In this document: positions 7,943 to 17,117 of the stretch, in pieces
Position numbering within the stretch: the stretch's first letter is position 1
Layout of the letters: each line of letters starts with the position of its first letter
NCBI RefSeq assembly: GCF_900108505.1
Contig: NZ_FNWU01000004.1
Location: 62,001-126,000, forward strand
DNA: 64,000 nt
DNA from: Halopenitus malekzadehii
GTDB lineage: Archaea > Halobacteriota > Halobacteria > Halobacteriales > Haloferacaceae
Reading direction: 5' to 3'
The notes under the pieces: generated by a model
Database searches by the model: none
Told to the model about the DNA's origin: nothing
What the model saw: the letters and a program-made list of their open reading frames with translations, nothing else
Program-made: the position numbers and the translations under genes

Positions 7943-9142
7943 ATGGATGACCTCCCCGATGATGCAGACGTCGTCATCGTCGGCGGCGGGGTGATGGGAA
8001 CGAGCACGGCGTTCTTTCTCGCCCGGGAGACCGACCGCGACGTGCTGCTTCTCGAGAAGGACGCGATCGCCGCGGGGTCGACGGGCGACTCCTCGGCGAT
8101 CCTCCGACACCACTACGGAGACCAAGCGATCTACAGCCGGATGGCCTGGTGGAGCCACGAGTTCTACCGGCGCTTCGAGGCGGAGACGGGTCAGCCGCTC
8201 TCACACGCCGAAAACCCGCTCGTCCGATTCGGTGTCGAGGGGACGCCGAGCGGCGAGTACGCCCAGGACGGGTACGAGGTCCTCTCGGAGCTGGACGTTC
8301 CGGTCACGCGGTACGAACGCGAGTCGCTCCCCGACCGATATCCGATGGTCGCGGACGCCGAGCGGTACGACTTCGCGGTCTCCGACGACGCGGCCGGCTA
8401 CTCGGACGGCTCCGACGCCGCGAAGGGGTTCGAACGCGCCGCGCGGGAGCAGGGGGCGACCGTCGTCACCGGCACCGCCGTCGAGTCGATCGTGACCGAT
8501 GAGAACGGGAGCACGGTCGTCGGCGTCGACGCCGACGGGACACGGATCGTGTGTTCGGAAGTCGTAATCGCCGCGGGTCCCTGGACGCCGCGGCTCGCGG
8601 CGACGGTGGGCGTGGAGCTGCCGATCGTCCCAACCAGGGAGCAGGTCCTCATCCTCGACCCGCCCGCGGAGTACGCCGAGACGCATCCGTCGCTCGTGCC
8701 CACAACCGCGCTGCCCGGCGGGGAGTGGTACGTCCGACCCGACGTCGGCGACGGGATCCTCGTCGGAACCCATCACACCGGGGAGGCGGTCGATCCCGAC
8801 GAGTACGACGCGACGCCGGACGAGTCGACGATCCTTGAGCTGGTCGACCGGCTCGGCGACCTGATCCCCGAGCTGCGCGATGCGGGGATCCAGGGCCGCT
8901 ACTGCGGCGTCTACTCGAACACGCCCGATCACGACTTCATCATCGACGCGGTCGGCCCGACAGGCTGTTACGTCGCCTGCGGCTTCTCGGGACACGGCTT
9001 CAAACAGGCGCCCGCGGTGGGCCGGATCGTGACCGACCTGGTCACCGAGGGCACGAGCGAGTTCGTCGACCTCGAGTACTTCTCGCTGAGCCGGTTCGAG
9101 GGGTCCCCGGAGGGGCACGGCGCGCCTGCCGACAACGTGTGA
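7943..9142 (+). CDS. FAD-dependent oxidoreductase, DAO/sarcosine oxidase family
   Basis: A 399-residue flavoprotein. The dinucleotide-binding motif VVIVGGGVMGTSTAFFL is at residues ~9-25, followed by LLLEKDAIAAGSTGDSSA. The C-terminal part has CGVYSNTPDHDFIIDAVG and CGFSGHGFKQAPAVGR, the substrate/FAD end of the D-amino-acid oxidase, glycine and sarcosine oxidase family. It probably oxidises an amino acid or N-methylated amine; the substrate is not predictable. The start at 7943 sits directly before the Rossmann strand; the frame upstream runs back into the aconitase gene. It stands alone, with a convergent cupin gene downstream. Confidence 0.85.
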   Translation: MDDLPDDADVVIVGGGVMGTSTAFFLARETDRDVLLLEKDAIAAGSTGDSSAILRHHYGDQAIYSRMAWWSHEFYRRFEAETGQPLSHAENPLVRFGVEGTPSGEYAQDGYEVLSELDVPVTRYERESLPDRYPMVADAERYDFAVSDDAAGYSDGSDAAKGFERAAREQGATVVTGTAVESIVTDENGSTVVGVDADGTRIVCSEVVIAAGPWTPRLAATVGVELPIVPTREQVLILDPPAEYAETHPSLVPTTALPGGEWYVRPDVGDGILVGTHHTGEAVDPDEYDATPDESTILELVDRLGDLIPELRDAGIQGRYCGVYSNTPDHDFIIDAVGPTGCYVACGFSGHGFKQAPAVGRIVTDLVTEGTSEFVDLEYFSLSRFEGSPEGHGAPADNV

Positions 9143-9209
9143 CCAACGTCGAACTGGGGGAGCAAACTCGGATCGGGAAACGCGGATCCGAAGTCTCGAA
9201 GCGATCCGT

Positions 9210-9578
9210 CTACTCGACGAGCTCGATCTCGTCGTCGCCGTGGGGAACCACGCAGATGAACGCCCCGCGCTCGGGGCCGTCGTTGTGGTAGGCGTGTTCG
9301 GCGCCGGCCGGAATGAACAGCGAATCGCCGTGTGAGACCGTCCGTTCCTCGCCGTCGAGGGTGATGGTGTACTCGCCGGCGAGGACGTACTGGACGTGCT
9401 CGACCGCGTTGGTGTGCAGCGGGACGGTCGCCTCAGGCTCGAGGATGAACCGACGCATCGCGAAGTTGGGCGCGCCGTCCGTCTCGTCGATCAGCACGCC
9501 GCGACCCAGCCCCTCTGCGGCTGTGACGACCTCGTAGTCGACCTCCGAATCGCGGGTTATCGTCGGCGTCGGTGACAT
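9210..9578 (-). CDS. Cupin domain protein
   Basis: A 122-residue single-domain cupin. Metal-binding motif 1 is readable in [19 protein letters not shown], and motif 2 in [16 protein letters not shown]. Such proteins are small metal-binding dioxygenases, isomerases or sensors; no substrate is suggested by the sequence. The start at 9578 ([16 protein letters not shown]) is preferred to a longer Arg-rich extension that is atypical of this acidic proteome. It lies just downstream of sucD on the same strand (57 nt), possibly on the same transcript. Confidence 0.8.
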   Translation of the reverse strand: MSPTPTITRDSEVDYEVVTAAEGLGRGVLIDETDGAPNFAMRRFILEPEATVPLHTNAVEHVQYVLAGEYTITLDGEERTVSHGDSLFIPAGAEHAYHNDGPERGAFICVVPHGDDEIELVE

Positions 9579-9635
9579 ACCGGAACGAAGGCGGCGCCGG
9601 CGTAAAACCGTGCGGATCGGTCGACGCAAGCCGCG

Positions 9636-10505
9636 TTACAGGAAGTCCTCGACGTGGTCGGCGACTTCCTCGGGGGTATCGCCGACGGGGACGCCCGCGT
9701 CGTTGAGCGCGTTGATCTTGGACTCGGCGGTGCCGGTGCCGGAGCCGGAGACGATGGCACCGGCGTGGCCCATCCGCTTGCCCGGCGGCGCGGTGCGGCC
9801 GGCGATGAAGCCGGCGACCGGCGTGTCCATGTGCTCGCCGATGTACTTGGCGGCCTGCTCTTCGTCCTCGCCGCCGATCTCGCCGCACATCACGACGGCG
9901 TCGGTCTCCTCGTCGGCCTCGAACGCCTCGAGCGCGTCGATGAAGGAGGTGCCGATGATCGGGTCGCCGCCGATGCCGACCGCGGTCGTCTGGCCGATGC
10001 CGCGGTTGGTGAGGTTATCGACGACCTGGTAGGTGAGCGTGCCCGACCGCGAGACGAGCCCGACGTTGCCGTCGGTGAAGATGTTGCCCGGCAGGATGCC
10101 GAGTTTCGACTCGCCCGGCGTGATGATCCCGGGACAGTTGGGGCCGAGCAGTCGCGTGTCGACCTCCGAAAGGCGCTTGTTCACCTTGGCCATGTCCTGG
10201 GTCGGGACGCCCTCGGTGATCGCCACCACGAGATCGAGGCTGGTGTCGAGCGCCTCGAAGATCGCGTCCGCGGCGAACGCCGGCGGCACGAAGATCACGG
10301 AGGCGTCCGCGTCCTCGGCCTCGACGGCCTCGTCGACGGTGTCGTAGACGGGGACGCCGGCGACTTCCTCGCCACCCTTGCCGGGGACTGCGCCCCCGAC
10401 GACGTTCGTCCCGTATTCGATCATCTGTTCGGCGTGGAACTTCCCCTCCCCGCCGGTGATGCCCTGTACTACGACTCGTGTGTCATCGTCCACGAATACA
10501 CTCAT
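9636..10505 (-). CDS. sucD: Succinate-CoA ligase (ADP-forming) subunit alpha
   Basis: With SucC converts succinyl-CoA to succinate with nucleotide phosphorylation in the citric acid cycle. The 289-residue length is standard. The CoA-binding region [18 protein letters not shown] is at the N-terminus, [11 protein letters not shown] is in the middle, and the phosphorylated histidine lies in [11 protein letters not shown]. The start ATG overlaps the sucC stop by four bases, giving the operon order sucC-sucD. Confidence 0.96.
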   Translation of the reverse strand: MSVFVDDDTRVVVQGITGGEGKFHAEQMIEYGTNVVGGAVPGKGGEEVAGVPVYDTVDEAVEAEDADASVIFVPPAFAADAIFEALDTSLDLVVAITEGVPTQDMAKVNKRLSEVDTRLLGPNCPGIITPGESKLGILPGNIFTDGNVGLVSRSGTLTYQVVDNLTNRGIGQTTAVGIGGDPIIGTSFIDALEAFEADEETDAVVMCGEIGGEDEEQAAKYIGEHMDTPVAGFIAGRTAPPGKRMGHAGAIVSGSGTGTAESKINALNDAGVPVGDTPEEVADHVEDFL

Positions 10506-11647
10506 TGTTCTACCTCCGCGGCATTGGCGACCGCACGCTGGACGGCGTCCTCCAGCGTCTCCTCGACCTCGACGAGGTCGGCGTTCAGGATCTCCATCCC
10601 CTCCTCGGCGTTCGTTCCGGCCAGCCGGACGACCACCTTCTTGGGGATCTCGTCGAACTGCTCGAGGGCCTCGTTGATCCCCTTGGCGACCTCGTCGCCG
10701 CGAGTGATCCCGCCGAAGATGTTGAAGACGACGGCGTCGACGTTCTCGTCGGAGAAGACCATGTCCAGCGCGTTCGTGACGCGCTCGGCCTTCGCGCCGC
10801 CGCCGATGTCGAGGAAGTTCGCGGGCGACCCGCCGTAGTGGTCGACCAGATCGAGCGTCGTCATCACGAGCCCGGCACCGTTGCCGATGATGCCGACGTT
10901 TCCGGACAGGCGGACGTAATCGAAACCGTACTCGCCGGCCTTTCGTTCGAGGTCGTCCTCGTAGGACTCCTCGGCCATCTCGGAGAGTTCGGGCTGGCGG
11001 AACAGCGCGTCCTCGTCGATGTTCATCACGGCGTCGGCCGCGATCACGTCGCGGTCGCCCGTGATCATCACCGGGTTTACCTCGATCTCGGAGGCGTCGC
11101 TGTCCTCGTAGAGGTCGTACAGCGTCGAGAGGATCGAGGCGACGTCGAGTGCGACGTCGGCGTCGACGCCGGCCTCGTAGACGACCTTGCGGGCCTGATA
11201 GGGGTGCAGGCCGAAGGCGGGGTCGACGTGCTCGCGGGCGATCGCGTCGGGGCTCTCGGCGGCGACCTCCTCGATGTCAACGCCGCCCTCGGTCGAGACC
11301 ATCAGGACCGGCTGGCCCTCGCCGCGGTCCATCGTCACGCCGACGTAGAGTTCATCGACGAAATCGACGCCGGACTCGACGAGGACGCGGTCGACGGTGT
11401 AGCCCTTCAGATCCATCCCTAGGATCTCCTCGGCGTACCGTTCGGCCTCCTCGCGGTCGGTCGCGATCTTGATGCCGCCGGCCTTGCCGCGGCCGCCGAC
11501 GTGTACCTGTGCCTTGATGGCGGCCGGGTACCCGATCTCGTCGACCGCGTCGAGGACCTCCTCGACGGATTCGGCCAGCTGCGAGTCGGGAACCGGGATC
11601 CCGGCATCGGCGAAGATTCCCTTCGCCTGATACTCGTGAAGTTTCAT
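10502..11647 (-). CDS. sucC: Succinate-CoA ligase (ADP-forming) subunit beta
   Basis: A 381-residue ATP-grasp subunit beginning [20 protein letters not shown], the conserved family start. The nucleotide-binding lysine region [15 protein letters not shown] and the C-terminal [15 protein letters not shown] and [11 protein letters not shown] motifs are intact. It is the first gene of the sucC-sucD operon. Its promoter must lie in the 119 bases shared with the divergent membrane-protein gene at 11767; a TTTAAGCG-like element near 11676 reads toward sucC. Confidence 0.96.
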   Translation of the reverse strand: MKLHEYQAKGIFADAGIPVPDSQLAESVEEVLDAVDEIGYPAAIKAQVHVGGRGKAGGIKIATDREEAERYAEEILGMDLKGYTVDRVLVESGVDFVDELYVGVTMDRGEGQPVLMVSTEGGVDIEEVAAESPDAIAREHVDPAFGLHPYQARKVVYEAGVDADVALDVASILSTLYDLYEDSDASEIEVNPVMITGDRDVIAADAVMNIDEDALFRQPELSEMAEESYEDDLERKAGEYGFDYVRLSGNVGIIGNGAGLVMTTLDLVDHYGGSPANFLDIGGGAKAERVTNALDMVFSDENVDAVVFNIFGGITRGDEVAKGINEALEQFDEIPKKVVVRLAGTNAEEGMEILNADLVEVEETLEDAVQRAVANAAEVEQ

Positions 11648-11766
11648 TGGCGTCCGAAAAGGGGGTCGTCGGGCGCTTAAATCCCGCTCTTTCGACTCGC
11701 GAACCGGCGGCCCGTTCGACCCCGAACGGCAACGGTTTTGCCGGTGGCGGACGCGTTCCTCCGACG

Positions 11767-12201
11767 ATGGATCGGGAGTTCCTCCGCCGGCTCCTCGTCG
11801 AGGAGGCGTTCGCCTATGGCTTCACGATCGCCTTCTGGGGATCCGGGGTTCTCCTCGTCGATGCCTTCGGCGTGTTCGGGATCCGTGGGGTCCTCGCGTA
11901 CGCGGTCGGAGCGGTCACCGGCTTCGGGCTCCTGCTCGTGGGAACTTTCGACGGGGTACTCGCGGCCGTCGACGTCGACGGCGACCCGAGCTACCACGTG
12001 CTCGCGGGGATCCACTACGTCGCCGCACTCGTGCCGATCGTGACGGCGCATTTCCTGGTTCGGGCGGACATTGGGCAAACGCCCACCGTCTTCCTCGTCG
12101 GCGTCTCCGTCCCGGTCTGGTACAATCTGTTCGTGACGGCCGAGGAGGTTCTCACGACGTGGCTCCGGCGGATCGAGCGGACGACGGAGCGGCGTCGATG
12201 A
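11767..12201 (+). CDS. Small integral membrane protein of unknown function
   Basis: A 144-residue protein with about four hydrophobic segments, near residues 18-36, 41-61, 80-98 and 105-123, and a basic C-terminus (TWLRRIERTTERRR), which suggests a cytoplasmic tail. No family motif is recognised. The ATG at 11767 follows a TTTTGCC-type element about 27 nt upstream; a longer in-frame extension would cover that element. It is divergent from sucC and convergent with the PfkB kinase gene. Confidence 0.65.
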   Translation: MDREFLRRLLVEEAFAYGFTIAFWGSGVLLVDAFGVFGIRGVLAYAVGAVTGFGLLLVGTFDGVLAAVDVDGDPSYHVLAGIHYVAALVPIVTAHFLVRADIGQTPTVFLVGVSVPVWYNLFVTAEEVLTTWLRRIERTTERRR

Positions 12202-12255
12202 GGGTCGTGGTCCGAGTGTCGATGAGGAACGTCGACCGGGCATCGATCGTCGTGG

Positions 12256-13407
12256 TCACGTCGGCGAATCCGACCCTGCCCGGGTTCCGAGATCGTGATC
12301 GGCGATGAAGGCGTCGATCCGGTCCCACGTGAGCGTCGTTCGGGCGCCGTACTCCCGGGTCGCGAGCGCGCCGGCGGCGTTGCCGATCCGGAGCGCGTAC
12401 GCGAGATCGGCGTCACGGAGATGAGGAGCGGTCGTCCCCGGAATCCCGCGGTTCGATCCCCCGAGATCGGTCGAATCGCCGGCGTCCACGTCCCCCGCGA
12501 GTTCGTTCCCGATCTCGGGTTCGCGGCCGCGAGCGGACTCGAAACACGCGGCGATGAAGCCGGCAGCGAACGCGTCGCCGGCGCCGGTCGTGTCGACCGG
12601 ATCGACCGGGAAGGCGGGCGCACGACACAGATCACGGTCGGCGGTGTCGACGGTGCCGGTGGTGTCGACGGCATCGGCGTCGCCGACGATGTCGATGGCG
12701 CCGGCGGTAGGGTCCCGGACCGCGGCCCCCTCGCTGCCGAGCTTGACGACGAGAATCGGCGCGTCCGTCGCCGTCGAGTCGAAGCCGGATTCCTCGAGCG
12801 TCGCCGCCTCGCGTCGGTTCACCAGGAGGACGTCGACGTGCTCGAAGGCGCTCGTGTAGCCCCGGTCGCCGATCCGCCGACCGGGGTCGAAACTCACCGC
12901 GGCGCCGTGGTCGGCCGCCGTCCGCGCGAGTTCCGTCGCAACCTTCGGGTCCTGTCCGGTCAGATGCAGGTGGTCGAGGTCGGCGAGTCGAGCCGCGGGG
13001 AGGTCGGCGGCGGTATACGCCTCGTTGGCGCCCGACGCGGACAGCACCATCACCTCGCCGCCGGCGTCGACGATGAGGTACTTCACCGACGTTTGGCGGC
13101 CCTCTCGGACCGACACGGGGTCGCAGTCGACCCCAGTGCGGTCGAGTTCGCGCAGCGTTAACGTACCCGGATCGTCGTCCCCGACGCTGCCGAACAGCTC
13201 GGCACGAACCCCGAACCCCGACAGACCCGTGGCGACGTTCGCCGCGCTTCCGCCGCCGGCCTGCCGGAGGTGGTCGATCGGTCGTTCACCGTCCGGCTCG
13301 GGAAGCCGCTCGACCTGCATCGTGACGTCCCAGTTGACGTGGCCGGCGCACAACGCCCGCGGCGCCTCGGAGACGTGGTCGGCCGGCCCGTCCGCGTTCC
13401 GGGTCAC
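12256..13407 (-). CDS. PfkB-family sugar kinase, candidate ribose-1-phosphate kinase
   Basis: A ribokinase-fold protein of about 383 residues. It has the N-terminal GHVNWDVTMQVERLPEPDGE and GGGSAANVATGLSGFG motifs, and the catalytic anion-hole motif DTTGAGDAFAAGF. A GTG at 13407 overlaps the stop of the preceding isomerase gene (GTGA), so that start is chosen; another GTG lies four codons upstream. The link to ribose-1,5-bisphosphate isomerase suggests it phosphorylates ribose-1-phosphate to ribose-1,5-bisphosphate in nucleoside salvage, as described for haloarchaeal PfkB homologues. An acidic insert of about 30 residues after AGFIAACFESARGREP is unusual. Confidence 0.82.
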   Translation of the reverse strand: MTRNADGPADHVSEAPRALCAGHVNWDVTMQVERLPEPDGERPIDHLRQAGGGSAANVATGLSGFGVRAELFGSVGDDDPGTLTLRELDRTGVDCDPVSVREGRQTSVKYLIVDAGGEVMVLSASGANEAYTAADLPAARLADLDHLHLTGQDPKVATELARTAADHGAAVSFDPGRRIGDRGYTSAFEHVDVLLVNRREAATLEESGFDSTATDAPILVVKLGSEGAAVRDPTAGAIDIVGDADAVDTTGTVDTADRDLCRAPAFPVDPVDTTGAGDAFAAGFIAACFESARGREPEIGNELAGDVDAGDSTDLGGSNRGIPGTTAPHLRDADLAYALRIGNAAGALATREYGARTTLTWDRIDAFIADHDLGTRAGSDSPT

Positions 13408-14372
13408 GGCTCCGCCCACGGGGTTTCGGCCCCATCGCCGAACAGCTCGCGCATCAGCGTGACGATGCTTTCGGGCGGGAACTGGCCGCTTTCGGTGACG
13501 ATCGCGTCCATGTATCGCGGCGGCGTCACGTCGAAGGCGGGGTTCTCGACCGCGATGTCGCCGATCCCCGCGCGCGTTTCGGGGTCGATCACTTCGTCCT
13601 CGTCGCGGGTCTCGATTTCGACGGTGTGGCCCGTCAGCGTCTCCGGATGGAGCTTGATCGTCTGGGCCGCCGTCATGATCGGGACGCCGCGCTCCCGGGC
13701 GTTGACCGCGAGTCCGGAGGTGCCGATCTTGTTGATGACGGAGCCGTCGGCGGCGATCGAGTCCGCTCCGACGAGCACGTGGTCGGTCTCATCGAGGTAC
13801 CGACGCGCCGCGGAGTCGACGATGAGGGTGACCGGCACGTCGAGTTCCCGGAGCGCCTCGGCGGTGATGTGTCCCTGCCTCCGGGGGCGGGTCTCCTTGA
13901 CGATCGCCGACAGGGATTTCCCCTGGTTCAGGGCGGCCTCGATACAGGCCAGCGCGTCCGTGGAGTGACAATGCGTCATCACCACGTCGCCGTCCTGCAG
14001 CCGGTTCGCGCCGACCTCCCCGAGCCGGCCGCGGGCCTCCTCGAGTCGGCGCGTGAATCGGGCGCTCGCCCGAACCACGCGTCGCCGGAGCGCTTCGACG
14101 TCCTCGCCCTCCATCCGCTGGAGCACGTACCGGAGCGCGTTCGGCAGCGAGACCGCCGTGGGACGGGTCTCGTGAAGTCGGCGGGCGGCGGCCCGCATCG
14201 TCGCCCGGAACCGCGCGGGATCGTCGACGTCGATTTCCCGGGCCTGTTCGGCGAGCGCCTCCGCGGCGGCGCCGGCGATCGTCGCGGCGCCCCGGATCTC
14301 CATCGATGCGATCGACTCGGCGGTCTCCTCGACGGCCGGCACGAGGTCGGCGGCTCCGCGGTCGTCGGTCAT
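13404..14372 (-). CDS. Ribose-1,5-bisphosphate isomerase
   Basis: Converts ribose-1,5-bisphosphate to ribulose-1,5-bisphosphate, the RuBisCO substrate, in the archaeal AMP/nucleoside pathway. The 322-residue protein belongs to the eIF2B-like family. Key regions are VMTHCHSTDALACIEAA (Cys and His of the active site), VTLIVDSAARRYLDE and VLVGADSIAADGSVINKIGT with the catalytic Asp. A TATA element at 14397-14405 places transcription start near 14375, favouring ATG 14372 over ATG 14387 (five residues longer). It is coupled to the PfkB gene downstream. Type III RuBisCO lies 42 kb away in this same window. Confidence 0.93.
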   Translation of the reverse strand: MTDDRGAADLVPAVEETAESIASMEIRGAATIAGAAAEALAEQAREIDVDDPARFRATMRAAARRLHETRPTAVSLPNALRYVLQRMEGEDVEALRRRVVRASARFTRRLEEARGRLGEVGANRLQDGDVVMTHCHSTDALACIEAALNQGKSLSAIVKETRPRRQGHITAEALRELDVPVTLIVDSAARRYLDETDHVLVGADSIAADGSVINKIGTSGLAVNARERGVPIMTAAQTIKLHPETLTGHTVEIETRDEDEVIDPETRAGIGDIAVENPAFDVTPPRYMDAIVTESGQFPPESIVTLMRELFGDGAETPWAEP

Positions 14373-14396
14373 TCCATAAAGGTTCATGCCCCGACC

Positions 14397-14405
14397 ACTT
14401 ATACG
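14397..14405 (-). promoter_or_regulatory. TATA element of the isomerase-kinase operon
   Basis: On the minus strand this reads CGTATAAGT, about 27 nt before the ATG at 14372, and decides between two possible start codons. Confidence 0.5.
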
Positions 14406-14478
14406 ACTATCCCGGATCCGGCGTCGCCGATCCCGATATTTCGACGATCGTCGATCTCAAAATCGTCGCATAACAGAA

Positions 14479-14488
14479 CCCTTTTGCC
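14479..14488 (+). promoter_or_regulatory. TATA-like element of pccB
   Basis: CCCTTTTGCC, a degenerate haloarchaeal TATA element, centred about 27 nt before ATG 14511. It predicts a transcript starting at that ATG, which opens a seven-codon minigene rather than pccB itself. Confidence 0.4.
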
Positions 14489-14510
14489 CCGTCTGGCGGA
14501 CTCACACACA

Positions 14511-14534
14511 ATGAGTCAGGGTGGTCCGACGTGA
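14511..14534 (+). CDS. Possible seven-residue leader peptide MSQGGPT before pccB
   Basis: An ATG at the predicted transcription start opens a seven-codon frame whose TGA stop overlaps the GTG start of pccB (GTGA at 14531-14534). Translation of the leader would bring ribosomes exactly to the pccB start. The peptide itself shows no attenuator-like codon run. Whether it is made is unproven. Confidence 0.3.
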   Translation: MSQGGPT

Positions 14535-16081
14535 CGATGGACGACCGGATCGACGACCTCCGCGAGCGTCGGGAGCGGGCGCGGAAGGGCGGCGGCGAGG
14601 ACCGCATCGCGTCCCAACACGAGAAGGGCAAGATGACCGCTCGCGAGCGGATCGACTACTTCCTCGACGACGGGACGTTCCACGAGTTCGACCAGTTCCG
14701 GACCCACCGTAACCACTCCTTCGGGATGGAGGAGACGAAGATTCCCGGCGACGGCGTCGTGACGGGATACGGCGACGTGAACGGCCGCAAGACGTTCGTC
14801 TTCGCGCACGACTTCACCGTCTTCGGCGGATCGCTCGGCGAGGTGTTCGCCGAGAAGATCTGCAAGCTGATGGACACGGCGATGGAGGTCGGCGCGCCCG
14901 TCGTCGGCCTGAACGACTCGGCCGGCGCCCGGATCCAGGAGGGCGTCGGCGCGCTGGGCGGGTTCGCGGAGATCTTCCGGCGCAACACCGAGGCCTCCGG
15001 CGTGGTCCCACAGATATCCGGGATCATGGGCCCCTGTGCCGGCGGCGCCGTCTACTCCCCGGCGATCACCGACTTCACCGTGATGGTGAAGGACACCTCC
15101 CACATGTTCATCACCGGGCCGGACGTGATCGAGACGGTGACCGGCGAGGAGGTGACCTTCGAGGAGCTCGGCGGCGCGGTCACCCACTCCTCGCGAACCG
15201 GCGTCGCCCACTTCGCCGAGGAGTCCGAGGAGGCGGCGCTCGACCGGATCGCTCGCCTGCTGTCGTACCTCCCGCAGAACAACGTCGAGGACCCGCCGCG
15301 AGTCGATCCCTGGGACGATCCCGAACGCGCCGACGAGGAGCTCGAGACGATCGTTCCGGACGCGCCGCGAAAGCCCTACGACATGACCGAGGTGATCGAG
15401 CGCATCGTGGACGAGGGATCGTTCCTCGAGGTGCAGGCGAACTTCGCGAAGAACCTCGTGATCGGCTTCGCCAGGCTCGACGGTCGGTCGGTCGGGATCG
15501 TCGCGAACAACCCGCGGGTCAACGCCGGCACGCTCGACATCGAGGCCAGCCAGAAGGGCGCTCGCTTCATCCGGCTGTGTGACGCGTTCAACGTCCCGAT
15601 CCTCACCTTCGAGGACGTGCCGGGCTTTATGCCCGGCACCGACCAGGAGCACAACGGGATCATCCGCCACGGCGCGAAGCTGCTGTACGCCTACTCGGAG
15701 GCGACCGTCCCGCTGCTCACCGTCATCACCCGCAAGGCCTACGGCGGCGCCTACTGCGTGATGGCCTCGAAACACGTCGGCGGCGACGTCAACTACGCCT
15801 GGCCGACCGCCGAGATCGCGGTAATGGGCCCGAAGGGCGCGGTGAACGTCCTCTATCGCGAGGAGCTGGCCAACGCCGAGGACCCCGAGGCACGCCGGCA
15901 GGAGCTGATCGAGGAGTATCGCGAGGAGTTCGCGAACCCCTACACCGCCGCCGACCGCGGCTACATCGACGACGTGATTGAACCGACCGAGACCCGGGCA
16001 CGGCTCGTCGACGACCTCGAGCTGCTCGCGAGCAAGCGGACCGATCTCCCCGAGAAGAAACACGGTAACCTCCCGATCTAA
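14531..16081 (+). CDS. pccB: Acyl-CoA (propionyl-CoA) carboxylase carboxyltransferase subunit
   Basis: Transfers carboxyl from carboxybiotin to propionyl-CoA (or acetyl-CoA), giving methylmalonyl-CoA. The 516-residue length is standard. The N-terminal half has [15 protein letters not shown] and [19 protein letters not shown]; the oxyanion-hole glycines are in [15 protein letters not shown]. The C-terminal half has [20 protein letters not shown] and the second oxyanion site around [18 protein letters not shown] 14531 or ATG 14537 could be the start. The small gene at 16086 follows after four bases. No biotin carboxylase or biotin carrier gene is in the window, so that subunit must be encoded elsewhere. 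Confidence 0.93.
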   Translation: MTMDDRIDDLRERRERARKGGGEDRIASQHEKGKMTARERIDYFLDDGTFHEFDQFRTHRNHSFGMEETKIPGDGVVTGYGDVNGRKTFVFAHDFTVFGGSLGEVFAEKICKLMDTAMEVGAPVVGLNDSAGARIQEGVGALGGFAEIFRRNTEASGVVPQISGIMGPCAGGAVYSPAITDFTVMVKDTSHMFITGPDVIETVTGEEVTFEELGGAVTHSSRTGVAHFAEESEEAALDRIARLLSYLPQNNVEDPPRVDPWDDPERADEELETIVPDAPRKPYDMTEVIERIVDEGSFLEVQANFAKNLVIGFARLDGRSVGIVANNPRVNAGTLDIEASQKGARFIRLCDAFNVPILTFEDVPGFMPGTDQEHNGIIRHGAKLLYAYSEATVPLLTVITRKAYGGAYCVMASKHVGGDVNYAWPTAEIAVMGPKGAVNVLYREELANAEDPEARRQELIEEYREEFANPYTAADRGYIDDVIEPTETRARLVDDLELLASKRTDLPEKKHGNLPI

Positions 16082-16085
16082 CCAG

Positions 16086-16430
16086 ATGCCGACGAACACG
16101 ACGGGCACGGACTCCCCGGATGCGGACGCTCCCAGGGCGAGATCCGCCGACGCGGACGTCCGCGACCGACTCTCGATCCCCGCCGACGCCGACGACGAGG
16201 AGGCCGCCGCCATCGTCGCCGCCATCGCGGCCCATCTGCGGGATCAGGATCGCGCTCGCGCCGTCGCGGTGGCGGCCGAACGCGCCCACGGCGAGACGGA
16301 CGACGGCTGGACCGGTGATCGATGGGCGTTCGCGGGACGAACGGCCGCACTTGGAGGACGGACCGGCCGTGTTCCCGACGGGGCGCCCCGTGACGCCTGG
16401 ACCGCCGCCGGCCGGCGTGACCGTTTTTAA
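16086..16430 (+). CDS. pccX: Small propionyl-CoA carboxylase subunit, PccX/Acc-epsilon-like
   Basis: A 114-residue protein starting four bases after pccB. It has the two hallmarks of the carboxylase epsilon-type subunits: an N-terminal helix [20 protein letters not shown] and a WAFAGR motif near the C-terminus. Haloferax mediterranei has a third propionyl-CoA carboxylase subunit, PccX, encoded beside PccB; this gene fits that description. It is probably needed for holoenzyme assembly or activity. The first 30 residues are a low-complexity Asp/Ala/Arg segment. Its TAA stop lies within a CGTTTTTAA run that may double as a terminator. Confidence 0.75.
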   Translation: MPTNTTGTDSPDADAPRARSADADVRDRLSIPADADDEEAAAIVAAIAAHLRDQDRARAVAVAAERAHGETDDGWTGDRWAFAGRTAALGGRTGRVPDGAPRDAWTAAGRRDRF

Positions 16431-16432
16431 AC
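16421..16432 (+). terminator. T-run after pccB-pccX
   Basis: Five consecutive T residues (16424-16428) overlap the pccX stop codon, six bases before the end of the convergent HAD gene. Archaeal intrinsic termination uses such T-runs. Confidence 0.35.
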
Positions 16433-16435
16433 CTA

Positions 16436-17041
16436 TCAGTCGTCGTCGCCGTCGCCGCCGTCGTCGCCGCCATCGTGTCGTGCCGCGGTCGGGTTCACGC
16501 GCGCGAACTCGACCCCGGCCCGGCGGGCGGTGCGCGCGTCGCGGTCGGAATCCCCGACGAACATCGATCGCTCCGGGTCGGCCGACAGCGCCTCGATCGT
16601 CGCCCGAAGCGGCTCGGGATCGGGTTTGTACGTCCCGATCGTGTCGCGGCCGACGATCGCGCTCACTCGGTCGTCGAGCCCGTGGGCCCGCAGGGCGATC
16701 CGGCAGGCCTCCTCGGCGTTGAGCGAGCAGACCCCGGTCCGGGACGCTCGATCGGTCGAGAGCGCGTCCGCGACCGCGAGCCGTCGCGACTCCCGGGCGC
16801 CGTCGTGTTCGTGGGCGGCGATGGCCGCCTCGACGGCGTCCGCGATGCCGTACTCGGGGGCCGCCTCGAGGAGGTCCCAGAGGCGGTCGCTCGGGGGTTT
16901 GACCGCGTGTTCGGTGTACACGGCGAGCACGTCCTCTGCGACGACGTTCCAGTCGACGGTCAGCCGGACGAGCGTCCCGTCGAGGTCGTAGATCACGGCG
17001 TCGTAGGCGTCGGGGTCGAACCCGAGATCGAACTCGGTCAT
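16436..17041 (-). CDS. HAD-superfamily phosphatase
   Basis: A 201-residue haloacid dehalogenase-type hydrolase. Motif I is VIYDLDGTLVRL with the nucleophile and acid Asp. Motif II is the Ser in VCSLNAEEA, motif III the Lys in GTYKPDPEP, and motif IV the FVGDSDRDARTA acidic pair. The cap is helical, of phosphoglycolate phosphatase type. With RuBisCO and the isomerase nearby, phosphoglycolate or ribulose-1,5-bisphosphate are plausible substrates, but this is inference. The C-terminus is an unusual Asp/Gly tail. It is 76 nt downstream of the AIR-synthase-like gene on the same strand. Confidence 0.85.
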   Translation of the reverse strand: MTEFDLGFDPDAYDAVIYDLDGTLVRLTVDWNVVAEDVLAVYTEHAVKPPSDRLWDLLEAAPEYGIADAVEAAIAAHEHDGARESRRLAVADALSTDRASRTGVCSLNAEEACRIALRAHGLDDRVSAIVGRDTIGTYKPDPEPLRATIEALSADPERSMFVGDSDRDARTARRAGVEFARVNPTAARHDGGDDGGDGDDD

Positions 17042-17117
17042 ACCTCACGATTGGGAGGCAGTCACACTGTGTGTTTCGGTCCGCGTGATCGCCGCAGGGT
17101 CCCTCGCTCCCCGGCAG

